A DNA stretch of 64,000 nt from assembly GCF_029227915.1 (NCBI RefSeq), contig NC_079888.1:23354001-23418000 (forward strand). Direction: 5' to 3'. The DNA comes from Hydractinia symbiolongicarpus. Its lineage: Eukaryota > Cnidaria > Hydrozoa > Anthoathecata > Hydractiniidae. The notes beneath the pieces were generated by a model. The model was given only the letters and a program-made list of their open reading frames with translations. It ran no database searches and was not told where the DNA came from. A program made the position numbers and the translations under genes. Below, in pieces: positions 1 through 12,780 of the stretch (position 1 is the first letter of the stretch; every line of letters begins with the position of its first letter).

Positions 1-480
1 TTTCGTTTGCCGGCGATTAAACTTTTTTTATTCAGCGTCTCATCAAAAATGAAAACATTTTTGAAAACTACAAGTCTCATGCGTTTTAGTGGTGAAAAAA
101 TAATTTAAAAAATCGTTCGGGAAATGAGTTTACTCCCTGGGTACTTTCTTTGTATACTTTTGACTATACGGGCCGAGTCCGGGATTTACGGGAAATCGCA
201 GATTTTCGTTTGCCGGCGATTAAACTTCTTTTATTCAGCGTCCCATCAAATATGAAAATATTTTTGAAAACTACAAGTCTCATGCGTTTAGTGGTAAAAA
301 AATATTATAAAAAATCGTTCGGGAAATGAGTTTACTCCCTAGGTACTTTTATGTATACTTTTGACTATACGGGCCAAGCCCGGGATTTACGGGAAATCGC
401 GGGTTTTCGTTTGCCGGCGATTAAACTTCTTTTATTCAGCGTCTCATCAAAAATGAAAACATTTTTAAAAACTACAAGTC

Positions 481-1088
481 TTATGCGTTTTAGTGGTGAA
501 AAAATAATTTAAAAAATCGTTCTGGAAATGAGTTTACTCCCTGGGTACTTTCTTTGTATACTTTTGACTATACGGGCCGAGTCCGGGATTTAGGGAAATC
601 GCAGGTTTTCGTTTGCCGGCGATTAAACTGCTTTTATTCAGCGTCTCATCAAAAATGAAAACATTTTTGAAAACTACAAGTCTTATGCGTTTTAGTGGTG
701 AAAAAATAATTTAAAAAATCGTTCTGGAAATGAGTTTACTCACAGGGTACTTTCTTTGTATACATTCGACTATACGTGCCAAGCCCGGGATTTACGGGAA
801 ATCGCGGGTTTTCGTTTGCCGGCGATTAAACTGCTTTTATTCAGCGTCTCATCAAAAATGAAAACATTCTTGGAAACTACAAGTCTCATGCGTTTTAGTG
901 GTGAAATAATAATTTAAAAAATCGTTCGGGAAATGAGTTTACTCCCTGGGTACTTTTATGTATACTTTTGACTATACGGGCCAAGCCCGGGATTTACGGG
1001 AAATCGCGGGTTTTCGTTTGCCGGCGATTAAACTTCTTTTATTCAGCGTCTCATCAAAAATGAAAACATTTTTAAAAACTACAAGTCT
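481..1088. repeat. Three-monomer block duplicated 6,360 bp away (copy 1)
   Basis: This 608-bp block matches 6841-7448 base for base in my reading except one site (ggaaatgag against ggaaataag). The match stops where tctcatgcg is replaced by tcttatgcg. A match this close between copies 6.4 kb apart, when neighbouring monomers differ at many sites, indicates a recent segmental copy rather than simple neighbour-to-neighbour exchange. Confidence 0.85.
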
Positions 1089-4000
1089 CATGCGTTTTAG
1101 TGGTGAAAAAATAATTTAAAAAATCGTTCGGGAAATGAGTTTACTCCCTGGGTACTTTCTTTGTATACTTTTGACTATACGGGCCGAGTCCGGGATTTAC
1201 GGGAAATCGCAGATTTTCGTTTGCCGGCGATTAAACTTCTTTTATTTAGCGTCCCATCAAATATGAAAATATTTTTGAAAACTACAAGTCTCATGCGTTT
1301 AGTGGTAAAAAAATAATATAAAAAATCGTTCGGGAAATGAGTTTACTCCCTAGGTACTTTTATGTATACTTTTGACTATACGGGCCAAGCCGGGATTTAC
1401 GGGAAATTGCGGGTTTTCGTTTGCCGGCGCTTAAACTTCTTTTATTCAGCGTCTCATCAAATATGAAAACATTTTTAAAAACTACAAGTCTCATGGGCTT
1501 TAGTGGTGAAAAAATAATTTAAAAAATCCTTCTGGAAATGAGTTTACTCACAGGGTACTTTCTTTGTATACATTCGACTATACGTGCTAAGCCCGGGATT
1601 TACGGGAAATCGCGGGTTTTCGTTTGCCGGCGATTAAACTTCTTTTATTCAGCGTCTCATCAAAAATGAAAACATTTTTGAAAACTACAAGTCTCATGCG
1701 TTTTAGTGGTGAAAAAATAATTTAAAAAATCGTTCGGGAAATGAGTTTACTCCCTGGGTACTTTCTTTGTATACTTTTGACTATACGGGCCAAGCCGGGA
1801 TTTACGGGAAATCGCAGGTTTTCGTTTGCCGGCGATTAAACTTCTTTTTTTCAGCGTCTCATCAAAAATGAAAACATTCTTGAAAACTACAAGTCTCATG
1901 CGTTTTAGTGGTGAAAAAATAATATAAAAAATCGTTCGGGAAATGGGTTTACTCCCTGGGTACTTTCTTTGTATACTTTTGACTATACGGGCCAAGCCTG
2001 GGATTTACTGGAAATCACGGGTTTTCGTTTGCCGGCGATTAAACTTCTTTTATTCAGCGTCTCATCAAAAATGAAAACATTTTTAAAAACTACAAGTCTT
2101 ATGCGTTTTAGTGGTGAAAAAATAATTTAAAAAATCGTTCTGGAAATGAGTTTACTCACAGGGTACTTTCTTTGTATACATTCGACTATACGTGCCAAGC
2201 CCGGGATTTACGGGAAATCGCGGGTTTTCGTTTGCCGGCGATTAAACTGCTTTTTTTCAGCGTCTCATCAAAAATGAAAACATTCTTGGAAACTACAAGT
2301 CTCATGCGTTTTAGTGGTGAAATAATAATTTAAAAAATCGTTTGGAAAATGAGTTTACTCCCTGTGTACTTTCTTTGTATACTTTTGACTATACGGGCCG
2401 AGTCCAGGATTTACGGTAAATCGCAGGTTTTCGTTTGCCAGCGATTAAACTTCTTTTATTCAGCGTCTCATCAAAAATGAAAACATTTTTAAAAACTACA
2501 AGTCTCATGCGTTTTAGTGGTGAAAAAGTAATTTAAAAAATCGTTCGGGAAATGAGTTTACTCCCTGGGTACTTTCTTTGTATACTTTTGACTATACGCG
2601 CTAAGCCCGGGATTTACGGGAAATCGCGGGTTTTCGTTTGCCGGCGATTAAACTTTTTTTATTCAGCGTCTCATCCTAAATGAAAACATTTTTGAAAACT
2701 ACAAGTCTCATGCGTTTTAGTGGTGAAAAAATAATTTAAAAAATCGTTCGGGAAATGAGTTTACTCCCTGGGTACTTTCTTTGTATATTTTTGACTATAC
2801 GGGCCGAGTCCGGGATTTACGGGAAATCGCAGATTTTCGTTTGCCGGCGATTAAACTTCTTTTATTCAGCGTCCCATCAAATATGAAAATATTTTTGAAA
2901 ACTACAAGTCTCATGCGTTTAGTGGTAAAAAAATAATATAAAAAATCGTTCGGGAAATGAGTTTACTCCCTAGGTACTTTTATGTATACTTTTGACTATA
3001 CGGGCCAAGCCCGGGATTTACGGGAAATCGCGGGTTTTCGTTTGCCGGCGATTAAACTTCTTTTATTCAGCGTCTCATCAAAAATGAAAACATTTTTAAA
3101 AACTACAAGTCTTATGCGTTTTAGTGGTGAAAAAATAATTTAAAAAATCGTGCTGGAAATGAGTTTACTCCCTGGGTACTTTCTTTGTATACTTTTGACT
3201 ATACGGGCCGAGTCCGGGATTTAGGGAAATCGCAGGTTTTCGTTTGCCGGCGATTAAACTGCTTATATTCAGCGTCTCATCAAAAATGAAAACATTTTTG
3301 AAAACTACAAGTCTTATGCGGTTTAGTGGTGAAAAAATAATTTAAAAAATCGTTCTGGAAATGAGTTTACTCACAGGGTACTTTCTTTGTATACATTCGA
3401 CTATACGTGCCAAGCCCGGGATTTACGGGAAATCGCGGGTTTTCGTTTGCCGGCGATTAAACTGCTTTTATTCAGCGTCTCATCAAAAATGAAAACATTC
3501 TTGGAAACTACAAGTCTCATGCGTTTTAGTGGTGAAATAATAATTTAAAAAATCGTTTGGAAAATGAGTTTGCTCCCTGTGTACTTTCTTTGTATACTTT
3601 TGACTATACGGGCCGAGTCCAGGATTTACGGTAAATCGCAGGTTTTCGTTTGCCAGCGATTAAACTTCTTTTATTCAGCGTCTCATCAAAAATGAAAACA
3701 TTTTTAAAAACTACAAGTCTCATGCGTTTTAGTGGTGAAAAAGTAATTTAAAAAATCGTTCGGGAAATGAGTTTACTCCCTGGGTACTTTTTTTGTATAC
3801 TTTTGACTATACGCGCTAAGCCCGGGATTTACGGGAAATCGCGGGTTTTCGTTTGCCGGCGATTAAACTTCTTTTATTCAGCGTCTCATCAAAAATGAAA
3901 ACATTTTTGAAAACTACAAGTCTCATGCGTTTTAGTGGTGAAAAAATAATTTAAAAAAATCGTTCGGGAAATGAGTTTACTCCCTGGGTACTTTCTTTGT

Positions 4001-4857
4001 ATACTTTTGACTATACGGGCCGAGTCCGGGATTTACGGGAAATCGCAGATTTTCGTTTGCCGGCGATTAAACTTCTTTTATTCAGCGTCCCATCAAATAT
4101 GAAAATATTTTTGAAAACTACAAGTCTCATGCGTTTAGTGGTAAAAAAATAATATAAAAAATCGTTCGGGAAATGAGTTTACTCCCTGGGTACTTTTATG
4201 TATACTTTTGACTATACGGGCCAAGCCCGGGATTTACGGGAAATCGCGGGTTTTCGTTTGCCGGCGATTAAACTTCTTTTATTCAGCGTCTCATCAAAAA
4301 TGAAAACATTTTTAAAAACTACAAGTCTCATGCGTTTTAGTGGTGAAAAATAATTTAAAAAATCGTTCGGGAAATGAGTTTACTCCCTGGGTACTTTCTT
4401 TGTATACTTTTGACTATACAGGCCAAGCCGGGATTTACGGGAAATCGCGGGTTTTCGTTTGCCGGCGATTAAACCTCTTTTATTAAGCGTCTCATCAAAA
4501 ATGAAAACATTTTTAAAAACTACAAGTCTCATGTGTTTTAGTGGTGAAAAAGTAATTTAAAAAATCGTTCCGGAAATGAGTTTACACCCTGGGTACTTTC
4601 TTTGTATACTTTTGACTATACGGGCCGAGTCCGGGATTTACGGGAAATCGCAGATTTTCGTTTGCCGGCGATTAAACTTCTTTTATTCAGCGTCCCATCA
4701 AATATGAAAATATTTTTGAAAACTACAAGTCTCATGCGTTTAGTGGTAAAAAAATGATATAAAAAATTGTTCGGGAAATGAGTTTACTCCCTGGGTACTT
4801 TTTTGTATACTTTTGACTATACGGGCCAAGCCCGGGATTTACGGGAAATCGCGGGTT

Positions 4858-6719
4858 TTCGTTTGCCGGCGATTAAACTTTTTTTATTCAGCGTCTCATC
4901 AAAAATGAAAACATTTTTAAAAACTACAAGTCTCATGCGTTTTAGTGGTGAAAAAATAATTTAAAAAATCTACAAGTCTTATGCGTTTTAGTGGTGAAAA
5001 AATAATTTAAAAAATCGTTCTGGAAATAAGTTTACTCCCTGGGTACTTTCTTTGTATACTTTTGACTATACGGGCCGAGTCCGGGATTTAGGGAAATCGC
5101 AGGTTTTCGTTTGCCGGCGATTAAACTGCTTTTATTCAGCGTCTCATCAAAAATGAAAACATTTTTGAAAACTACAAGTCTTATGCGTTTTAGTGGTGAA
5201 AAAATAATTTAAAAAAACGTTCTGGAAATGAGTTTACTCACAGGGTACTTTCTTTGTATACATTCGACTATACGTGCCAAGCCCGGGATTTACGGGAAAT
5301 CGCGGGTTTTCGTTTGGCGGCGATTAAACTTCTTTTATTCAGCGTCTCATCAAAAATGAAAACATTCTTGGAAACTACAAGTCTCATGCGTTTTAGTGGT
5401 GAAATAATAATTTAAAAAATCGTTCGGGAAATGAGTTTACTCCCTGGGTACTTTTATGTATACTTTTGACTATACGGGCCAAGCCCGGGATTTACGGGAA
5501 ATCGCGGGTTTTCGTTTGCCGGCGATTAAACTTCTTTTATTCAGCGTCTCATCAAAAATGAAAACATTTTTAAAAACTACAAGTCTTATGCGTTTTAGTG
5601 GTGAAAAAATAATTTAAAAAATCGTTCTGGAAATGAGTTTACTCCCTGGGTACTTTCTTCGTATACTTTTGACTATACGGGCCGAGTCCGGGATTTAGGG
5701 AAATCGCAGGTTTTCGTTTGCCGGCGATAAACTGCTTTTATTCAGCGTCTCATCAAAAATGAAAACATTTTTGAAAACTACAAGTCTCATGCGTTTTAGT
5801 GGTGAAAAATAATTTAAAAAATCGTTCGGGAAATGAGTTTACTCCCTGGGTACTTTCTTTGTATACTTTTGACTATACAGGCCAAGCCGGGATTTACGGG
5901 AAATCGCGGGTTTTCGTTTGCCGGCGATTAAACCTCTTTTATTAAGCGTCTCATCAAAAATGAAAACATTTTTAAAAACTACAAGTCTCATGTGTTTTAG
6001 TGGTGAAAAAGTAATTTAAAAAATCGTTCCGGAAATGAGTTTACACCCTGGGTACTTTCTTTGTATACTTTTGACTATACGGGCCGAGTCCGGGATTTAC
6101 GGGAAATCGCAGATTTTCGTTTGCCGGCGATTAAACTTCTTTTATTCAGCGTCCCATCAAATATGAAAATATTTTTGAAAACTACAAGTCTCATGCGTTT
6201 AGTGGTAAAAAAATAATATAAAAAATCGTTCGGGAAATGAGTTTACTCCCTGGGTACTTTTTTGTATACTTTTGACTATACGGGCTAAGCCCGGGATTTA
6301 CGGGAAATCGCGGGTTTTCGTTTGCCGGCGATTAAACTTCTTTTATTCAGCGTCTCATCAAAAATGAAAACATTTTTAAAAACTACAAGTCTTATGCGTT
6401 TTAGTGGTGAAAAAATAATTTAAAAAATCGTTCTGGAAATGAGTTTACTCCCTGGGTACTTTCTTCGTATACTTTTGACTATACGGGCCGAGTTCGGGAT
6501 TTAGGGAAATCGCAGGTTTTCGTTTGCCGGCGATTAAACTGCTTTTATTAAGCGTCTCATCAAAAATGAAAACATTTTTGAAAACTACAAGTCTCATGCG
6601 TTTTAGTGGTGAAAAATAATTTAAAAAATCGTTCGGGAAATGAGTTTACTCCCTGGGTACTTTCTTTGTATACTTTTGACTATACAGGCCAAGCCGGGAT
6701 TTACGGGAAATCGCGGGTT
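4858..6719. repeat. 1,862-bp higher-order unit, copy 1
   Basis: The unit holds nine monomers plus a 46-bp extra piece. Markers shared with the next copy at a constant offset of 1,862 bp are the insertion junction (4971 to 6833), the gtactttcttcgtatac form, a one-base loss giving gcgataaactgc, the aaacctctttta marker (5930 to 7792) and gccgagttcggg. A few point differences separate the copies, for example tttggcggcg near 5315 against tttgccggcg. Confidence 0.85.
4971..5016. repeat. 46-bp partial-monomer insertion (copy 1)
   Basis: The normal order is ataatttaaaaaatcgttctgg. Here the sequence after aaaaaatc returns to tacaagtcttatgcg and repeats 46 bp before continuing into gttctgg. The upstream half has tctcatgcg and the inserted half has tcttatgcg, so the join unites two different monomer lineages. 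Both sides of the junction are A-tracts (aaaaaatc and aaaaactacaag), which fits out-of-register exchange at short homology. This breaks the otherwise strict 202-bp phase. Confidence 0.9.
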
Positions 6720-6832
6720 TTCGTTTGCCGGCGATTAAACTTTTTTTATTCAGTGTCTCATCAAAAATGAAAACATTTTTAAAAACTACAAGTCTCATGC
6801 GTTTTAGTGGTGAAAAAATAATTTAAAAAATC

Positions 6833-6878
6833 TACAAGTCTTATGCGTTTTAGTGGTGAAAAAATAATTTAAAAAATC
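6833..6878. repeat. 46-bp partial-monomer insertion (copy 2)
   Basis: It has the same junction, length and flanks as the insertion at 4971-5016, exactly 1,862 bp downstream. It arose by duplication of the whole unit, not by a second independent event. Confidence 0.9.
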
Positions 6879-7448
6879 GTTCTGGAAATAAGTTTACTCC
6901 CTGGGTACTTTCTTTGTATACTTTTGACTATACGGGCCGAGTCCGGGATTTAGGGAAATCGCAGGTTTTCGTTTGCCGGCGATTAAACTGCTTTTATTCA
7001 GCGTCTCATCAAAAATGAAAACATTTTTGAAAACTACAAGTCTTATGCGTTTTAGTGGTGAAAAAATAATTTAAAAAATCGTTCTGGAAATGAGTTTACT
7101 CACAGGGTACTTTCTTTGTATACATTCGACTATACGTGCCAAGCCCGGGATTTACGGGAAATCGCGGGTTTTCGTTTGCCGGCGATTAAACTGCTTTTAT
7201 TCAGCGTCTCATCAAAAATGAAAACATTCTTGGAAACTACAAGTCTCATGCGTTTTAGTGGTGAAATAATAATTTAAAAAATCGTTCGGGAAATGAGTTT
7301 ACTCCCTGGGTACTTTTATGTATACTTTTGACTATACGGGCCAAGCCCGGGATTTACGGGAAATCGCGGGTTTTCGTTTGCCGGCGATTAAACTTCTTTT
7401 ATTCAGCGTCTCATCAAAAATGAAAACATTTTTAAAAACTACAAGTCT
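6841..7448. repeat. Three-monomer block duplicated 6,360 bp away (copy 2)
   Basis: Partner of 481-1088. It lies inside the second 1,862-bp unit and begins within the 46-bp inserted segment at 6833-6878. The 1,862-bp unit and this longer-range copy therefore overlap, and their order of formation cannot be read directly. Confidence 0.85.
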
Positions 7449-9639
7449 TATGCGTTTTAGTGGTGAAAAAATAATTTAAAAAATCGTTCTGGAAATGAGT
7501 TTACTCCCTGGGTACTTTCTTCGTATACTTTTGACTATACGGGCCGAGTCCGGGATTTAGGGAAATCGCAGGTTTTCGTTTGCCGGCGATAAACTGCTTT
7601 TATTCAGCGTCTCATCAAAAATGAAAACATTTTTGAAAACTACAAGTCTCATGCGTTTTAGTGGTGAAAAATAATTTAAAAAATCGTTCGGGAAATGAGT
7701 TTACTCCCTGGGTACTTTCTTTGTATACTTTTGACTATACAGGCCAAGCCGGGATTTACGGGAAATCGCGGGTTTTCGTTTGCCGGCGATTAAACCTCTT
7801 TTATTAAGCGTCTCATCAAAAATGAAAACATTTTTAAAAACTACAAGTCTCATGTGTTTTAGTGGTGAAAAAGTAATTTAAAAAATCGTTCCGGAAATGA
7901 GTTTACACCCTGGGTACTTTCTTTGTATACTTTTGACTATACGGGCCGAGTCCGGGATTTACGGGAAATCGCAGATTTTCGTTTGCCGGCGATTAAACTT
8001 CTTTTATTCAGCGTCCCATCAAATATGAAAATATTTTTGAAAACTACAAGTCTCATGCGTTTAGTGGTAAAAAAATAATACAAAAAATCGTTCGGGAAAT
8101 GAGTTTACTCCCTGGGTACTTTTTTGTATACTTTTGACTATACGGGCCAAGCCCGGGATTTACGGGAAATCGCGGGTTTTCGTTTGCCGGCGATTAAACT
8201 TCTTTTATTCAGCGTCTCATCAAAAATGAAAACATTTTTAAAAACTACAAGTCTTATGCGTTTTAGTGGTGAAAAAATAATTTAAAAAATCGTTCTGGAA
8301 ATGAGTTTACTCCCTGGGTACTTTCTTCGTATACTTTTGACTATACGGGCCGAGTTCGGGATTTAGGGAAATCGCAGGTTTTCGTTTGCCGGCGATTAAA
8401 CTGCTTTTATTCAGCGTCTCATCAAAAATGAAAACATTTTTGAAAACTACAAGTCTCATGCGTTTTAGTGGTGAAAAATAATTTAAAAAATCGTTCGGGA
8501 AATGAGTTTACTACCTGGGTACTTTCTTTGTATACTTTTGACTATACAGGCCAAGCCGGGATTTACGGGAAATCGCGGGTTTTCGTTTGCCGGCGATTAA
8601 ACCTCTTTTATTAAGCATCTCATCAAAAATGAAAACATTTTTAAAAACTACAAGTCTCATGTGTTTTAGTGGTGAAAAAGTAATTTAAAAAATCGTTCCG
8701 GAAATGAGTTTACACCCTGGGTACTTTCTTTGTATACTTTTGACTATACGGGCCGAGTCCGGGATTTACGGGAAATCGCAGATTTTCGTTTGCCGGCGAT
8801 TAAACTTCTTTTATTCAGCGTCCCATCAAATATGAAAATATTTTTGAAAACTACAAGTCTCATGCGTTTAGTGGTAAAAAAATAATATAAAAAATCGTTC
8901 GGGAAATGAGTTTACTCCCTGGGTACTTTTTTGTATACTTTTGACTATACGGGCCAAGCCCGGGATTTACGGGAAATTGCGGGTTTTCGTTTGCCGGCGA
9001 TTAAACTTTTTTTATTCAGCGTCTCATCAAAAATGAAAACATTTTTGAAAACTACAAGTCTCATGCGTTTTAGTGGTGAAAAAATAATTTAAAAAATCGT
9101 TCGGGAAATGAGTTTACTCCCTGGGTACTTTCTTTGTATACTTTTGACTATACGGGCCGAGTCCGGGATTTACGGGAAATCGCAGATTTTCGTTTGCCGG
9201 CGATTAAACTTCTTTTATTCAGCGTCCCATCAAATATGAAAATATTTTTGAAAACTACAAGTCTCATGCGTTTCGTGGTAAAAAAATAATATAAAAAATC
9301 GTTCGGGAAATGAGTTTACTCCCTAGGTACTTTTATGTATACTTTTGACTATACGGGCCAAGCCCGGGATTTACGGGAAATCGCGGGTTTTCGTTTGCCG
9401 GCGATTAAACTTCTTTTATTCAGCGTCTCATCAAAAATGAAAACATTTTTAAAAACTACAAGTCTTATGCGTTTTAGTGGTGAAAAAATAATTTAAAAAA
9501 TCGTTCTGGAAATGAGTTTACTCCCTGGGTACTTTCTTTGTATACTTTTGACTATACGGGCCGAGTCCGGGATTTAGGGAAATCGCAGGTTTTCGTTTGC
9601 CGGCGATTAAACTGCTTTTATTCAGCGTCTCATCAAAAA

Positions 9640-10855
9640 TGAAAACATTTTTGAAAACTACAAGTCTTATGCGTTTTAGTGGTGAAAAAATAATTTAAAA
9701 AATCGTTCTGGAAATGAGTTTACTCACAGGGTACTTTCTTTGTATACATTCGACTATACGTGCCAAGCCCGGGATTTACGGGAAATCGCGGGTTTTCGTT
9801 TGCCGGCGATTAAACTTCTTTTATTCAGCGTCTCATCAAAAATGAAAACATTCTTGGAAACTACAAGTCTCATGCGTTTTAGTGGTGAAATAATAATTTA
9901 AAAAATCGTTTGGAAAATGAGTTTACTCCCTGTGTACTTTCTTTGTATACTTTTGACTATACGGGCCGAGTCCAGGATTTACGGTAAATCGCAGGTTTTC
10001 GTTTGCCAGCGATTAAACTTCTTTTATTCAGCGTCTCATCAAAAATGAAAACATTTTTAAAAACTACAAGTCTCATGCGTTTTAGTGGTGAAAAAGTAAT
10101 TTAAAAAATCGTTCGGGAAATGAGTTTACTCCCTGGGTACTTTTTTTGTATACTTTTGACTATACGCGCTAAGCCCGGGATTTACGGGAAATCGCGGGTT
10201 TTCGTTTGCCGGCGATTAAACTTCTTTTATTCAGCGTCTCATCAAAAATGAAAACATTTTTTAAAACTACAAGTCTCATGCGTTTTAGTGGTGAAAAAAT
10301 AATTTAAAAAAATCGTTCGGGAAATGAGTTTACTCCCTGGGTACTTTCTTTGTATACTTTTGACTATACGGGCCGAGTCCGAGATTTACGGGAAATCGCA
10401 GATTTTTGTTTGCCGGCGATTAAACTTCTTTTATTCAGCGTCCCATCAAATATGAAAATATTTTTGAAAACTACAAGTCTCATGCGTTTAGTGGTAAAGA
10501 AATAATATAAAAAATCGTTCGGGAAATGAGTTTACTCCCTGGGTACTTTTATGTATACTTTTGACTATACGGGCCAAGCCCGGGATTTACGGGAAATCGC
10601 GGGTTTTCGTTTGCCGGCGATTAAACTTCTTTTATTCAGCGTCTCATCAAAAATGAAAACATTTTTAAAAACTACAAGTCTTATGCGTTTTAGTGGTGAA
10701 AAAATAATTTAAAAAATCGTTCTGGAAATGAGTTTACTCCCTGGGTACTTTCTTTGTATACTTTTGACTATACGGGCCGAGTCCGGGATTTAGGGAAAAC
10801 GCAGGTTTTCGTTTGCCGGCGATTAAACTGCTTTTATTCAGCGTCTCATCAAAAA
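9640..10855. repeat. 1,216-bp six-monomer unit, copy 1
   Basis: Markers repeat at an offset of 1,216 bp: ctcacaggg (9725 to 10941), tttggaaaatgag (9909 to 11125) and acattttttaaaactac (10255 to 11471). Related older copies of the tttggaaaatgag monomer lie at 2341 and 3556, again 1,215 bp apart, so the six-monomer arrangement is present twice in domain A. Confidence 0.85.
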
Positions 10856-12071
10856 TCAAAACATTTTTGAAAACTACAAGTCTTATGCGTTTTAGTGGTG
10901 AAAAAATAATTTAAAAAATCGTTCTGGAAATGAGTTTACTCACAGGGTACTTTCTTTGTATACATTCGACTATACGTGCCAAGCCCAGGATTTACGGGAA
11001 ATCGCGGGTTTTCGTTTGCCGGCGATTAAACTTCTTTTATTCAGCGTCTCATCAAAAATGAAAACATTCTTAGAAACTACAAGTCTCATGCGTTTTAGTG
11101 GTGAAATAATAATTTAAAAAATCGTTTGGAAAATGAGTTTACTCCCTGTGTACTTTCTTTGTATACTTTTGACTATACGGGCCGAGTCCAGGATTTACGG
11201 TAAATCGCAGGTTTTCGTTTGCCAGCGATTAAACTTCTTTTATTCAGCGTCTCATCAAAAATGAAAACATTTTTAAAAACTACAAGTCTCATGCGTTTTA
11301 GTGGTGAAAAAGTAATTTAAAAAATCGTTCGGGAAATGAGTTTACTCCCTGGGTACTTTTTTTGTATACTTTTGACTATACGCGCTAAGCCCGGGATTTA
11401 CGGGAAATCGCGGGTTTTCGTTTGCCGGCGATTAAACTTCTTTTATTCAGCGTCTCATCAAAAATGAAAACATTTTTTAAAACTACAAGTCTCATGCGTT
11501 TTAGTGGTGAAAAAATAATTTAAAAAAATCGTTCGGGAAATGAGTTTACTCCCTGGGTACTTTCTTTGTATACTTTTGACTATACGGGCCGAGTCCGAGA
11601 TTTACGGGAAATCGCAGATTTTCGTTTGCCGGCGATTAAACTTCTTTTATTCAGCGTCCCATCAAATATGAAAATATTTTTGAAAACTACAAGTCTCATG
11701 CGTTTAGTGGTAAAGAAATAATATAAAAAATCGTTCGGGAAATGAGTTTACTCCCTGGGTACTTTTATGTATACTTTTGACTATACGGGCCAAGCCCGGG
11801 ATTTACGGGAAATCGCGGGTTTTCGTTTGCCGGCGATTAAACTTCTTTTATTCAGCGTCTCATCAAAAATGAAAACATTTTTAAAAACTACAAGTCTTAT
11901 GCGTTTTAGTGGTGAAAAAATAATTTAAAAAATCGTTCTGGAAATGAGTTTACTCCCTGGGTACTTTCTTTGTATACTTTTGACTATACGGGCCGAGTCC
12001 GGGATTTAGGGAAAACGCAGGTTTTCGTTTGCCGGCGATTAAACTGCTTTTATTCAGCGTCTCATCAAAAA
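10856..12071. repeat. 1,216-bp six-monomer unit, copy 2
   Basis: Tandem partner of 9640-10855 with a handful of point differences, for example ttcttagaaac against ttcttggaaac and cagatttttg against cagattttcg. Its end is marked by aaaatcaaaac near 12069, matching 10853. Beyond about 12,090 the sequence changes to the tacaggccaagcc lineage. Confidence 0.85.
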
Positions 12072-12780
12072 TCAAAACATTTTTGAAAACTACAAGGCTC
12101 ATGCGTTTTAGTGGTGAAAAAATAATTTAAAAAATCGTTCGGGAAATGAGTTTACTCCCTGGGTACTTTCTTTGTATACTTTTGACTATACAGGCCAAGC
12201 CGGGATTTACGGGAAATCGCGGGTTTTCGTTTGCCGGCGATTAAACCTCTTTTATTAAGCGTCTCATCAAAAATGAAAACATTTTTAAAAACTACAAGTC
12301 TCATGTGTTTTAGTTGTGAAAAAGTAATTTAAAAAATCGTTCCGGAAATGAGTTTACTCCCTGGGTACTTTCTTTGTATACTTTTGACTATACGGGCCGA
12401 GTCCGGGATTTACGGGAAATTGCAGATTTTCGTTTGCCGGCGATTAAACTTTTTTTATTCAGCGTCCCATCAAATATGAAAATATTTTTGAAAACTACAA
12501 GTCTCATGCGTTTAGTGGTAAAAAAATAATATAAAAAATCGTTCGGGAAATGAGTTTACTCCCTGGGTACTTTTTTGTATACTTTTGACTATACGGGCCA
12601 AGCCCGGGATTTACGGGAAATCGCGGGTTTTCGTTGGCCGGCGATTAAACTTTTTTTATTCAGCGTCTCATGAAAAATGAAAACATTTTTAAAAACTACA
12701 AGTCTTATGCGTTTTAGTGGTAAAAAAATAATTTAAAAAATCGTTCTGGAAATGAGTTTACTCCCTGGGTACTTTCTTTG

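Larger units (their letters stand above)
6720..8590. repeat. 1,862-bp higher-order unit, copy 2
   Basis: Tandem partner of 4858-6719. The match ends near 8590, where aaacctctttta replaces the aaacttttttta seen at the equivalent point of copy 1. A further partial relative follows: the aaacctctttta marker recurs at 8599, four monomers after 7792. Confidence 0.85.

Noticed and set aside
1747-1995. Short open frames of 61-82 codons on both strands (also at 12954, 13964, 35145, 36993, 47286, 54869, 55013 and 62390)
   Set aside because: All are translations of the satellite monomer in different frames. They recur with the repeat, shift frame at each 202-203 bp copy, have no recognisable domain and no conserved upstream signals.
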